Source of the DNA: Nocardia acididurans
GTDB taxonomy: Bacteria > Actinomycetota > Actinomycetes > Mycobacteriales > Mycobacteriaceae
DNA length: 64,000 bases
Direction: 5' to 3'
Assembly (NCBI RefSeq): GCF_016741815.1
Contig: NZ_JAERRJ010000006.1
Coordinates: forward strand, 434,001 to 498,000
Part shown: in pieces, positions 51,310 to 60,543 of the stretch
Layout: each line of letters begins with the position of its first letter
How positions within the stretch are numbered: the stretch's first letter is position 1
Notes under the pieces: model-generated
Databases searched by the model: none
The model's input: the letters and a program-made list of their open reading frames with translations, nothing else
What the model was told of the DNA's origin: nothing
Made by a program: the position numbers and the translations under genes

Positions 51310-51945
51310 ATGTCAATGAGCAGAGGGGAAGTAGCCCGCAGCTACGGCGGCGTCAGCGCGGAGGAGCGGCGCGCCGACCGCCGCCGCCGATTGCTCGCCG
51401 CAGGGCGCGCGGCCTGGGCCGATTCCGGTCCCACCGGCGTGAAGGTGCGCGGCATCTGCGCGCTGTCCGGTCTCACCGACCGCTACTTCTACGAGCACTT
51501 CGCCAATCGGGACGCACTGTTGCTGGCGGTGGCCGACGATGTCCGTGATCAGCTCCTCACCGCCATGGTTCAGGCCGGGCTCGCCGCCGAAGGCGATGCC
51601 GCCGTCAAACTGCGGGCGGCATTGCAGTCCTTCCTCGACACCGCCCAGGCTGATCCACAGATCATGCGCATCGTGACCAGCGATACCGCGGGCATTCCCG
51701 GACTGGCCGAACGCCGCCACGACGTACTGGCCACCATCGCCGACCTGGTTGTCGAGCACGCACCCGCCGTGCTCGCGGTGGACGACCACGATCCGGCGCA
51801 GCTACGCCGGGCCGCCATGTTCGTCACCGGCGGGGTGAATCAGCTCATCGAGGCGTGGCTCGACGGCGCCATCACCATGAGCACCGCCGATCTCGCCGCC
51901 GAGTGCACGCGAATGTGCCTGGCGGTCATCCGGAATCGCGGCTAG
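51310..51945 (+). CDS. TetR-family regulator of the carotenoid oxygenase
   Basis: A 211-residue TetR protein. The helix-turn-helix is at about 25-65 (LLAAGRAAWADSGPTGVKVR ... TDRYFYEHFANRDALLLAV). Several starts are possible (51271, 51307, 51310, 51316); those after 51300 follow GGGAGAG and avoid the inverted repeat. Divergent from the carotenoid oxygenase gene, which it likely represses. Ligand unknown, possibly an apocarotenoid. Confidence 0.85.
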   Translation: MSMSRGEVARSYGGVSAEERRADRRRRLLAAGRAAWADSGPTGVKVRGICALSGLTDRYFYEHFANRDALLLAVADDVRDQLLTAMVQAGLAAEGDAAVKLRAALQSFLDTAQADPQIMRIVTSDTAGIPGLAERRHDVLATIADLVVEHAPAVLAVDDHDPAQLRRAAMFVTGGVNQLIEAWLDGAITMSTADLAAECTRMCLAVIRNRG

Positions 51946-52066
51946 CGGCACCGTAGTAGTGAAATTCGACAGGGCCGGGGTGCCGGATTCTGTCATCGGC
52001 ACATTGACCCGTGTGGTTTCACCGGCGGACGATGGCGCGGGACGACGTGCGGGGGAAAGGTGTGCT

Positions 52067-52804
52067 GTGACCAATTGGCTTTTGCTGCGGGGGCTTACGC
52101 GAGATCGGCGGCATTGGGGGAGTTTTCCGGGGGAGATGGCGGCGCGGCTCGGGGGACGGGTGGTGACGATCGATCCGCCGGGGTTCGGGACGCAGAACGG
52201 GCGGGTGTCGCCGAGGTCCATCGCGGCCATCACCGATGATATTCGGGCGCGATTCGAACCCGGTGACGACGAGTGGTCGCTGCTGGGGATTTCGCTCGGC
52301 GGGATGATGGCGATGAATTGGGTGGCGCGGTATCCCGGGGATTTCCGGCGGTGCGTAGTGGTGAATACCGGTGCAGCGGAATTGATTCGGCCGCATCAGC
52401 TGCGGTTCGGGCTGGCGTCGCTCATTGCCGGGAAGCGGTTCCGGACGGTGGCGGCGCACGAGGCGGCGGCGCTGCGGTTGACCAGTAACCGGCCGGTCGA
52501 GGAGTTGGCCGAGCTGGCGGCGACGTGGGCGCGGTATCAGCGGGAGGCCGGGCCGCTCGACGCGAGTGTGCTGGGGCAGGCGGCCGCCGCGGCCACGTTC
52601 CGGCTGCCCGCCCGCATCCCGGTGCCGCTGCTGGTGCTCGCGTCGAAGGGGGATCGGCTGGCGGATTACCGTATGGCGGAACGGATCACGGCCCGCTTCG
52701 GGGCCGCGTCGGCGGTGCACCCCGACGCGGGCCATGATCTGCCGCTCGATGACGGGCCGTGGGTGTGCGAGCAGATCGAGAAATGGCTCGCACCAACCCG
52801 ATAG
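52067..52804 (+). CDS. Alpha/beta hydrolase
   Basis: A 245-residue small alpha/beta hydrolase of the BioH/YdjP size. The elbow GISLGGMM is near residue 80, VLASKGDRL near 191 holds the acidic residue, and DAGHDLPLDDG supplies the histidine. GTG at 52067 has AAAGG upstream. The G-rich codon use (many GCG, GGG, TTG) differs from its neighbours in the window, which may hint at a separate history. Convergent with the sulfatase gene, 4 bases apart. Substrate unknown. Confidence 0.82.
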   Translation: MTNWLLLRGLTRDRRHWGSFPGEMAARLGGRVVTIDPPGFGTQNGRVSPRSIAAITDDIRARFEPGDDEWSLLGISLGGMMAMNWVARYPGDFRRCVVVNTGAAELIRPHQLRFGLASLIAGKRFRTVAAHEAAALRLTSNRPVEELAELAATWARYQREAGPLDASVLGQAAAAATFRLPARIPVPLLVLASKGDRLADYRMAERITARFGAASAVHPDAGHDLPLDDGPWVCEQIEKWLAPTR

Positions 52805-52808
52805 CCGG

Positions 52809-55121
52809 TTACTCGGCGATCAGCTCGGCCTCCGAGTCCAGCGCCTGCCGGGTTGCCTCGTCGACGCCGATCGTGCCGGGACGGTAGATGATCGCGCGGA
52901 GGTCGCCGGTGTAGCGGAAGACGCCGCGCCGCTCGCGCAGCTCCCGGTCGACGGGTCCGCGCGCGTCGAGACCGACGGAGATGCCCGTCCACGGTGACAT
53001 GCCCACGAGCTGAACCTGATTCGGCAGATCGGCGGTGCGGACGCCATCGATGCCCACGCCGAAATCCCAGCGCAGGTGCGGCCGCACCCGTGCGGTCACC
53101 GTCAGATTCCGGCTGCCGGACGGGACCGGACCCGCGTCCACGGTGGTGAACCGGCCGTAGGCGTTGTAGCCGAAGTGCAGGCGGCCGTTCTCGATGTAGA
53201 GCAGGTAGCCGCCCAGCGGGTCGCCGTGGGCGACCAGCACGCCCTCGTCGCCGCTGCGGTACCCCTCGAGTTCGACGGCAATGCTGAAGTCGCGGTAGGC
53301 GATCAGGCGCTGTGAGCGGTAGCGCTCCAGCGTCGGCGTGCCGGGCAGGATGCGGACCTGTTCGCCGAAACGCTCCTCCTCTGGCCGTCGCCGCGCCAGG
53401 TCACTTCGCGTGATGAGCGGGAAAACCGTGTTGTGCCAGGCGGCTTCGTCCCACGCGGCCGAAAGCTCCGCGACCTTCTCCGGAAACTGCTCCGAAAGAT
53501 CGTGCAGCTCAGTGGGATCGGTGCGCACATCGAACAGCTGCCAGCGCGGATCGTCGATATCCCGGCCCGGTTCGTGCAGAGCGAGCAGTTTCCAGCCGTC
53601 CCGGTAGAACCCGCGATGACCGGTCATCTCCGAGTACTGCTCGGTGTGCCGGGAGACGGCCGCCGGATCGCGCAGCACCTCGACCGCGGATACCCCGTCG
53701 AAATCCTTGGCGGGCAACCCGTTACGCACCGACGGCCGGGACAGCCCGGCCAGCTCCAGCAGCGTCGGCGCGAGATCGGTGACGTAGGTGTACTCCTGCC
53801 GGATACCCGAATCGCCGTCGATGCGCGGCAGCCCCTTCGGCCAGGACAGCACGAACGGCACCCGCACTCCGCCCGCGAAGGTCTGGCCCTTGTAGAACCG
53901 GAACGGCGTATTGGACGCCTGCCCCCACCCGCGCGGATAGTGCACCCCCAGCTCGGCGGTGCCGATGAGCGAGTCGTCGTGCGGCACGTCGCGCTCCCAG
54001 TCCGGCTCGTCCACCTGGGCGAACTGTGCGAAGTAGGTGCGCGTGCCCTCCGGCCCGCCCTCGGCGGTGCCGCCGTTGTCGGAGGTGAACACGATGATGG
54101 TGTTGTCGAGTTCGCCGAACCGCTCCAGCACGTCGACGATGCGGCCCAGGCTCTGGTCGATGCTGTCGACCATGCCGGCGTACACCTCCATGTACCGCTC
54201 GAACCGCGACTGCTGCTCCGGCGTCAGCGAATCCCATTCGCGCGCTTCGTATCCCGGCTCGGTATTGCGCGGCTTCTGCTGTGTGCCTTCGGGGAAGAGC
54301 CCTTCGGCTAGCTGCTTGGCGAATCGGCTCTGCCGCAACCGATCCCAGCCCTCCCGGTACCGGCCCCGGTACTTGGCCAGATCATCCGGCTTGGCCTGGA
54401 GCGGCCCGTGCATGGCGGTGTGCGCGAAGTACAGGAAGAACGGCTTGGTCGCATCGTGCGCCCGCAGCTCCTTGAGGTAGCCGACGGCCTTGTCGGTGTA
54501 GTCGTCGGTGAGGTAGTAGCCCCGCGGGTACTCGTCGAATTCGACGGCCGAGCTGTCCGACACCAGCTGATTCGGATAGTAGAAGGAATTCAGTCCCTCC
54601 AAGGATCCGTAGTACCGGTCGAACCCGCGCTGCGTGGGCCAGGAATCCCGGTTCGCCGCCGGATGCAGCGTGGCATCCCGCACCAGATGCCATTTCCCGA
54701 CCGCGTAGGTGGCATATCCGTTGGCGCGCAGGATCTCCGGCAGGGTCAGCACATCGTCGGCCAGTTCCAGCCGCAGTCCCGGATAGCCGGGGTCGGCATT
54801 GGCCACGAATCCGAATCCCGCCCGGTGCGAATTGACGCCGGTCAGTAGCGCCGCCCGTGAGGGCGAGCACAGCGGCGTCGTATGGAAGTTGGTGAGCCGC
54901 AATCCGTTCGCGGCCAGCCGGTCCAGTGTCGGCGTCTCGATCTCCGAGCCGAACGGCCCGATATCGCTGTATCCCATATCGTCGACCAGCACCACGATGA
55001 TGTTGGGCGACCCCGCGGGAGCGGTGGGCGGATAGCTCCATTCCGGTGTCGAGTCGGCGGTGGTGCGGCCGATATCGCCGCTGAAGTTCTCGTAGCCACG
55101 GGCATGGGAGGGGACAGCCAT
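52809..55121 (-). CDS. Arylsulfatase (type I, formylglycine)
   Basis: A 770-residue sulfatase. Metal residues Asp47-Asp48 begin the fold (VVLVDDMGYSDIG), and CSPSR at 85-89 is the formylglycine site: Cys85 is the residue that a formylglycine-generating enzyme would convert. GKWHL near 134 and TSDNGG near 340 complete the active site. No signal peptide, so it acts inside the cell on an imported sulfate ester. The N-terminal extension to 55169 (GTG) has no support. It is divergent from a complete ABC importer. Substrate unknown; arylsulfatase A/AtsD-like by length. Confidence 0.92.
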   Translation of the reverse strand: MAVPSHARGYENFSGDIGRTTADSTPEWSYPPTAPAGSPNIIVVLVDDMGYSDIGPFGSEIETPTLDRLAANGLRLTNFHTTPLCSPSRAALLTGVNSHRAGFGFVANADPGYPGLRLELADDVLTLPEILRANGYATYAVGKWHLVRDATLHPAANRDSWPTQRGFDRYYGSLEGLNSFYYPNQLVSDSSAVEFDEYPRGYYLTDDYTDKAVGYLKELRAHDATKPFFLYFAHTAMHGPLQAKPDDLAKYRGRYREGWDRLRQSRFAKQLAEGLFPEGTQQKPRNTEPGYEAREWDSLTPEQQSRFERYMEVYAGMVDSIDQSLGRIVDVLERFGELDNTIIVFTSDNGGTAEGGPEGTRTYFAQFAQVDEPDWERDVPHDDSLIGTAELGVHYPRGWGQASNTPFRFYKGQTFAGGVRVPFVLSWPKGLPRIDGDSGIRQEYTYVTDLAPTLLELAGLSRPSVRNGLPAKDFDGVSAVEVLRDPAAVSRHTEQYSEMTGHRGFYRDGWKLLALHEPGRDIDDPRWQLFDVRTDPTELHDLSEQFPEKVAELSAAWDEAAWHNTVFPLITRSDLARRRPEEERFGEQVRILPGTPTLERYRSQRLIAYRDFSIAVELEGYRSGDEGVLVAHGDPLGGYLLYIENGRLHFGYNAYGRFTTVDAGPVPSGSRNLTVTARVRPHLRWDFGVGIDGVRTADLPNQVQLVGMSPWTGISVGLDARGPVDRELRERRGVFRYTGDLRAIIYRPGTIGVDEATRQALDSEAELIAE

Positions 55122-55289
55122 GGTCCCAGCAAAGTTCCGGGAAACGGTTCTTTCCAGGGTTTCACGCACGCTGCGTACAACCGCTGTCCGCTCCTGATCC
55201 GGCTGTTAGCGTCGCCGCTACTCAAGGTCCCCACGGTGCCGTCCACGCACCCGCCGTCTCCCCACGGCACGTATTCCGAGGTATCCCAC
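55122..55289. promoter_or_regulatory. Divergent promoter region, sulfatase / ABC importer
   Basis: A 168-base gap must drive both the sulfatase and the importer. I see no strong palindrome in it. Shared control of the two units is likely from position alone. Confidence 0.4.
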
Positions 55290-56879
55290 ATGAATTCGTC
55301 CCCCGGCGATCTGGATCGCCGTCGTTTCCTGCGTAGCTCCGGCGTTGTCGCCGCCGCCATCTTCGGTGGCGCGGCGCTGGCCGCCTGCACCTCGGCGGTG
55401 AACCAGCAGAAGGGCGGCGGGGACGACAACGCGCAGCCGGTGCGCGGCGGCACCCTGAAGTACGGCGTGCTGGTGGATCTGATCCCGTCCAACCTGCTCA
55501 CCAATACCGGCACCACGCCGTATGTGGTCGGGCTGGTCTTCGAATCACTGGTGCGCTACCCGCACGACACGCTGGAGCCGCAGCCGAAACTGGCGAAGAG
55601 CTGGACGGTCGCGCCGGACGGGCGGTCGATCACATTGCAGTTGCGCGAGGACGTGAAGTTCCACAGCGGGCGCGCCTTCACCTCCAAGGACGTGGAGTTC
55701 TCGCTGAAGACCTATGCCGATCCGAAGTGGTCGGCGCAGCTCAAAAGCACCGCCGCCGCCATCACCGGCTTCGACACCACCGATCCGCACCGGGTGACGC
55801 TCACGCTGGCGCATCCGCTGAGCAACCTGTTCGACATGCTCGACACGGCGCCGATCCTGGACAGTGAATCCATCGATCAGCTGGCCACCGGCGACAAAAT
55901 CATCGGTACCGGTCCGTTCCGGTTCGTGAGCCGGGTGCCCAACTCGCAGTTGGTATTCGAGCGCAACGCGAACTACTGGGTGCCGGAGCGCCCGTACCTG
56001 GACCGCGTCGAATTCACCGTCATCGCCGACAATCAGGCGCAGCTCAACGCCCTCAAATCGGGGCAGATCCAGCTGGCCGACGGCATCAGCTACCGCGACA
56101 GCGAAAACCTCGCCAAGACAGACGGTTTCAAGACCATCGTGTACGAGGGCGCGGAACTGCAGCTGTATGTCGGCGCCAATGTGCAGGATCCGACGCTGGC
56201 CGATGTGCGGGTGCGCCAGGCCATCGCCTACGCGCTGGACCGCGATCGCATCATCGACGAGGTGTTCCGCGGCACCGGCTACGCGCTGAACGTGCCGTGG
56301 CCCAAGGGATCCCCGGCCTTCGACGCCGCCCGCAACACCCGCTACGCGCGAGATGTGAACAAGGCCAGGCAGATTCTGTCCACCCTGCCCAAGCCCGCGA
56401 AACTGCCGCTCACCTACAACTCGTCGGTGGCCACCTACGAGGCCGTCGCGCAGATCGTGCAGGCCAACCTCGCCGAGATCGGCGTCGAGGTGGAGTTGGT
56501 GCCCACCGACAACGGCACCTTCATCAAGCAGCTCATCGGGGCCCAGTTCCCGGGGCTGTGGGTCACCGATCACTCCTGGGCACAGTTCGTACCCTCCACC
56601 CTCACGGTCAGCGCGTACCCGTTCAACGCGCGAAAGAACGCCTCCCGCTACGAATCTCCCGACTATGTGAAGGTGGCCGACGCGGCGTGGCAGCTGCCGC
56701 AGTCCACCGGCCCCGACGCCACCCGCGCCTACCAGGCGCTCAGCGACCAGCTGCTGGACAGCCTGTTCCTGATCGAGATCGGCGTGCGCTTCGCGCAGGC
56801 CGGGGCGAGCAGGAAGCTGCACGGCTTCGACTGGACCAAGCGCCGCGAAATCCTGCTCACGGACGCGTTCCTGTCATGA
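55290..56879 (+). CDS. ABC transporter substrate-binding lipoprotein (peptide/nickel type)
   Basis: A 529-residue family-5 solute-binding protein. The N-terminus has a twin-arginine motif (DRRRFLRSSG) and a lipobox ending ALAAC with cysteine 33, so it is a Tat-exported lipoprotein on the outer face of the membrane. The family marker is LAKSWTVAPDGRSITLQLRE with the following VKFHSGRAF. It catches an oligopeptide-like or other small ligand. It overlaps the first permease by four bases (ATGA). Confidence 0.93.
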   Translation: MNSSPGDLDRRRFLRSSGVVAAAIFGGAALAACTSAVNQQKGGGDDNAQPVRGGTLKYGVLVDLIPSNLLTNTGTTPYVVGLVFESLVRYPHDTLEPQPKLAKSWTVAPDGRSITLQLREDVKFHSGRAFTSKDVEFSLKTYADPKWSAQLKSTAAAITGFDTTDPHRVTLTLAHPLSNLFDMLDTAPILDSESIDQLATGDKIIGTGPFRFVSRVPNSQLVFERNANYWVPERPYLDRVEFTVIADNQAQLNALKSGQIQLADGISYRDSENLAKTDGFKTIVYEGAELQLYVGANVQDPTLADVRVRQAIAYALDRDRIIDEVFRGTGYALNVPWPKGSPAFDAARNTRYARDVNKARQILSTLPKPAKLPLTYNSSVATYEAVAQIVQANLAEIGVEVELVPTDNGTFIKQLIGAQFPGLWVTDHSWAQFVPSTLTVSAYPFNARKNASRYESPDYVKVADAAWQLPQSTGPDATRAYQALSDQLLDSLFLIEIGVRFAQAGASRKLHGFDWTKRREILLTDAFLS

Positions 56880-57835
56880 CCGCGTATCTGTTGCGCCGGG
56901 TGCCGTCGGCGGTGGCGGTGCTGTTCGGCGCGTCGGTGCTCATCTTCCTGCTGCTGCGGCTGGTGCCCGGCGATCCGGCCACCACCCTGGCCGGGCCGGA
57001 CGCCACCGCGGAGACCGTCGCCGCCATCCGGCATCAGCTCGGGCTGGACCGGTCCATTCCGGCCCAGTACCTGAGCTGGCTGGGCGGCGCGTTCACCGGT
57101 GATCTGGGCCGCTCCTACATCATCGGCGGGCAGATCACCGACCTGGTCGGGCGCGGGCTCACCAATACGCTGGTGCTCACCATTTCCGCGCTGCTGCTCG
57201 CGGTGGTGGTGAGCCTGGCGGTCAGCGTGTCCGCGGTGCTGTGGAATCGGCCGTTGCTGAATGCCCTGGTGGCCGCGGCGAATACGGTCGCCGTCGCGAT
57301 TCCGACCTTCGTCTCCGGCGTGCTGCTGGTGCTGGTGTTCGCCATCGCGATCCCGATCCTGCCCGCGGGCGGCGTCCCGCCGGACGGGTTCGTGGCCCAT
57401 CCCGATATCGCCGTGCAGTATCTGCTGCTGCCGTCCATCTGCCTCGCGTTGCCGGTGACCGCCGCGCTCACCCGATTCCTCACCGAGGCGCTGCGCACCG
57501 AACTGCGCAAACCGTACGTGCTCACCGCACGGGCACTGGGCATCTCGCACCGGCAGATCGTCACGCGCGGCGCGCTGCGCAACGCCCTGCCGACGCTGCT
57601 GACCGTGCTCGGCATCCAGACCGGACACCTGCTGGGCGGCGCGGTGCTGGTGGAGGCCGCCTTCGCGTGGCCCGGCATCGGACAGTTGATCGAGCAGGGC
57701 ATCAACCGCCGCGACTATCCGGTGGTGCAGGCGCTGCTGCTGTTCTCGGTCGCGGTGTTCGTGGCGATCGCGCTGATCACCGATCTGATCCACGCCTACC
57801 TGGATCCGCGAATCCGGATCGGCGGCACGGCATGA
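56876..57835 (+). CDS. ABC transporter permease 1 (DppB-like)
   Basis: A 319-residue permease with six helices and the DppB-type start (YLLRRVPSAVAVLFGASVLIFLL, then RLVPGDPA). The ATPase-coupling loop is LTARALGISHRQIVTRGALRNALP near 222-245. Overlaps the lipoprotein and next permease by four bases each. Forms the channel with permease 2. Confidence 0.93.
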   Translation: MTAYLLRRVPSAVAVLFGASVLIFLLLRLVPGDPATTLAGPDATAETVAAIRHQLGLDRSIPAQYLSWLGGAFTGDLGRSYIIGGQITDLVGRGLTNTLVLTISALLLAVVVSLAVSVSAVLWNRPLLNALVAAANTVAVAIPTFVSGVLLVLVFAIAIPILPAGGVPPDGFVAHPDIAVQYLLLPSICLALPVTAALTRFLTEALRTELRKPYVLTARALGISHRQIVTRGALRNALPTLLTVLGIQTGHLLGGAVLVEAAFAWPGIGQLIEQGINRRDYPVVQALLLFSVAVFVAIALITDLIHAYLDPRIRIGGTA

Positions 57836-58638
57836 GCGAGGTGCTGCGCAGGGGGCAGGGCCTGGCCGGACTGCTGCTGGTCGGCGTCATCGCCGCCGCC
57901 GGGCTCGCGGCGGGCCTGCTCACGAAATACGATCCGCTGACCCAGATTCCAGGAGCGAACCTGCTCACGGCGAGCAGCGAGCACTGGCTGGGCACCGACA
58001 ACCTCAACCGGGATCTGCTCTCGCGGGTGCTGTACGGGATTCGATCCAGCCTGCTCATCGCCTTCCTCGCGGTGCCGCTGGGCGCGGTGATCGGTTCGCT
58101 CGCAGGGCTTCTCGCCAGTGTCAACAGCGTCGCCGACGTCCTCGCCCAGCGGGTGTTCGACCTGATCCTGGCCTTCCCGACGCTGATCTTCGCCATCGCG
58201 CTGGCCGCCGTCACCGGGCCGGGCGCGCACGCGGTGGTCATCGTGATCGCGGCCGCCGAGATCCCCGTCTTCGGCAGGCAGATCCGCACCGCCATTCTCG
58301 CCGTGCGCGAACAGGCGTTCGTGGAGGCCGCCGAGGTGATCGGCGCGGGCACCTGGTGGACGCTGCGTAAACACGTGCTGCCCCAGGTGATCGAACCGCT
58401 GACCGTGCAGTTGTCGCTGTCGCTGTCGCTGGCCGTATTCGTCGAAGCCGCCATGAGTTTCATCGGCATCGGCGTGCGGCCGCCGGATCCGTCGCTGGGG
58501 TCCATCATCGCCGACTCGATCGCCAACCTGGACGCCAATCCGGCGTTCGCGATCGGACCGCTGCTGGTGGTGTCCGGGCTCACCCTCGGATTCCTGTTGA
58601 TCGCCCAGGCATTGGGCCGAGCCCGGAGGATCGGATGA
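57832..58638 (+). CDS. ABC transporter permease 2 (DppC-like)
   Basis: A 268-residue permease. TDNLNRDLLSRVLYGIRSSL near 55-75 is the DppC marker and EAAEVIGAGTWWTLRKHVLP near 164-183 the EAA coupling loop. Five to six helices. Overlaps the ATPase gene by four bases. Confidence 0.93.
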   Translation: MSEVLRRGQGLAGLLLVGVIAAAGLAAGLLTKYDPLTQIPGANLLTASSEHWLGTDNLNRDLLSRVLYGIRSSLLIAFLAVPLGAVIGSLAGLLASVNSVADVLAQRVFDLILAFPTLIFAIALAAVTGPGAHAVVIVIAAAEIPVFGRQIRTAILAVREQAFVEAAEVIGAGTWWTLRKHVLPQVIEPLTVQLSLSLSLAVFVEAAMSFIGIGVRPPDPSLGSIIADSIANLDANPAFAIGPLLVVSGLTLGFLLIAQALGRARRIG

Positions 58639-60326
58639 GCGACGACAGACGGCCACTGCTCGAAATCAACGATCTGTCGGTGCGTTTCGGCGATCGGAAG
58701 GTCGTCGACGGCGTGCACGTCCGGGTCGGACGCGGCGAAACCGTCGCGCTGGTGGGCGAATCCGGCTCCGGCAAGTCGCTGACCGCGCGCGCCGTGCTGG
58801 GCCTGCTGCCCGAGGGCGCACGGGCCGACGGTTCGATCCTGCTGGGCGGCACCGAGATCGTCGCAGCACCCGACGAGGAGCTGCGCGCCCTGCGCGGCAC
58901 CCGCGCCGCCATGGTGTTCCAGGAACCGCAGACCGCGCTGAATCCGGTGCAGCGCATCGGCACCCAGATCACCCAGGCGCTGCGGGCGCACGGGCCGATC
59001 GCCAAGGCCGCCGCCCGCGCGCGGGCCGTCGAACTGCTGACGCTGGTCGATATTCCGGAGGCGGACAAGCGGGTCGACTGGTACCCGCATCAGCTCTCCG
59101 GCGGCCAGAAGCAGCGAGTCGTCATCGCCCTGGCGCTGTCCGGGGAACCGGATCTGCTCATCGCGGACGAGCCCACCACCGCGCTCGATGTGACCGTGCA
59201 GGCCGAGATCCTCGACCTGCTGCGGGAACTCCAGCGGCGCAGGGGAACCGCCATCCTGTTCATCGCCCACAACCTGGGCGTGGTCGCCGAGATCGCCGAC
59301 CGCGTCGTGGTGCTGAACGCGGGCCGGGTGGTCGAGGAGCAGCCGGTGCGCGGGCTGTTCGCCACTCCACGCGAGGAGTACACCCGCACTCTGCTGGCCG
59401 CCGTGCCGAAACTGCCCGAGCCCGGCGACGCCACCGGGCGCGCCGCCATCAGCGCGGTGGCCGAAACCCCGGCCGCGGTACCGGCGGACCCGAAAGCCTG
59501 GGATCCCGACCGGGATCCGGTGCTGCGCATCACCGACCTGGATGTCGTCTACCGGCAGCGCGGGCGCGGGTTCCAGGCGCTGCGCCAGGTCTCGCTCACC
59601 CTGGCCCCGCGCGAGGTCATCGGCCTCGTCGGCGAATCCGGTTCGGGCAAGAGCACACTCGGCCGCACCGCGCTCGGCCTGATCCCCGCCGCCGCGGGTG
59701 AGGTGGTGCTGCAGGGTGTTCCGCTCACCGGACTGTCCCGCCGGGACCTGCGTGGGCTGCGCAAGCATGTGGCGCTGGTGCATCAGGACGCCACCGCCTC
59801 GCTGGATCCGCGCCGCAGCCTGGAGGAGTCCATCGGTGAACCGCTGCTCGTGCATCGCGCCGCCTCCGGTGCGCTGCTGCGCGGCAGGGTCGGCGACCTG
59901 CTGGAGTCGGTGCGGCTGCCGCGCGCGTACGCCACCCGCCGACCGGGGGAGCTCTCCGGCGGTCAGCGGCAGCGGGTCGCGCTGGCCCGCGCGCTCGCGC
60001 TGGCCCCGCGCCTGCTGGTCGCCGACGAACCCACCAGCGCCCTCGACGTCTCGGTGCAGGCGCAGGTATTGGACCTGTTCGCGGATCTGCGCGCCGAATA
60101 CGGATTCGCCTGCCTGTTCATCAGTCACGATCTCGCGGTGGTGAATCAGGTATCCGATCGCGTCATCGTGCTACGGCAGGGTTCCATCGTCGAAACCGGC
60201 ACCGTGGAAACGGTTTTCCGGAATCCCGCACAGGATTACACGCGACGGCTGCTGGACGCGGTTCCCATTCCCGATCCGGAACGGGTTCGCCCGGATACTT
60301 CCGCACCGGTCGCGGTAGGCGCATAA
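58635..60326 (+). CDS. ABC transporter ATPase, fused two-domain (DppD-DppF type)
   Basis: A 563-residue protein joining two ATPase domains. The first has Walker A GESGSGKS at 41-48, LSGGQKQRV and IADEPTTALD; the second has GESGSGKST from about 333, LSGGQRQRVALA and ADEPTSALD. It powers the peptide/nickel-type importer. The four-gene unit is complete: binding protein, two permeases and both ATPases. Last gene of the operon. Confidence 0.94.
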   Translation: MSDDRRPLLEINDLSVRFGDRKVVDGVHVRVGRGETVALVGESGSGKSLTARAVLGLLPEGARADGSILLGGTEIVAAPDEELRALRGTRAAMVFQEPQTALNPVQRIGTQITQALRAHGPIAKAAARARAVELLTLVDIPEADKRVDWYPHQLSGGQKQRVVIALALSGEPDLLIADEPTTALDVTVQAEILDLLRELQRRRGTAILFIAHNLGVVAEIADRVVVLNAGRVVEEQPVRGLFATPREEYTRTLLAAVPKLPEPGDATGRAAISAVAETPAAVPADPKAWDPDRDPVLRITDLDVVYRQRGRGFQALRQVSLTLAPREVIGLVGESGSGKSTLGRTALGLIPAAAGEVVLQGVPLTGLSRRDLRGLRKHVALVHQDATASLDPRRSLEESIGEPLLVHRAASGALLRGRVGDLLESVRLPRAYATRRPGELSGGQRQRVALARALALAPRLLVADEPTSALDVSVQAQVLDLFADLRAEYGFACLFISHDLAVVNQVSDRVIVLRQGSIVETGTVETVFRNPAQDYTRRLLDAVPIPDPERVRPDTSAPVAVGA

Positions 60327-60543
60327 TCTCGCTACCGCATGGCATACCGTCCGGACGGGCGGAGACAGCATTCCGTCCGGGCGGTCAACCAGGTATTTCA
60401 ACGGGCTCGCCACCCCTCGCCAGTCCTGACAGGATTTGTGACTGATACAAACAGGAACAGTTCAGCGCACGTGTCCGGCCGAGTATTCATGGGAGCATTC
60501 GAAGGTAGGACGAACTCGATAGCGCAGCGGGTAAGGAGGGACT

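Noticed and set aside
57777..60128. 783-residue minus-strand open frame opposite the ABC ATPase
   Set aside because: Walker and signature motifs are all on the plus strand; this frame lacks any motif.
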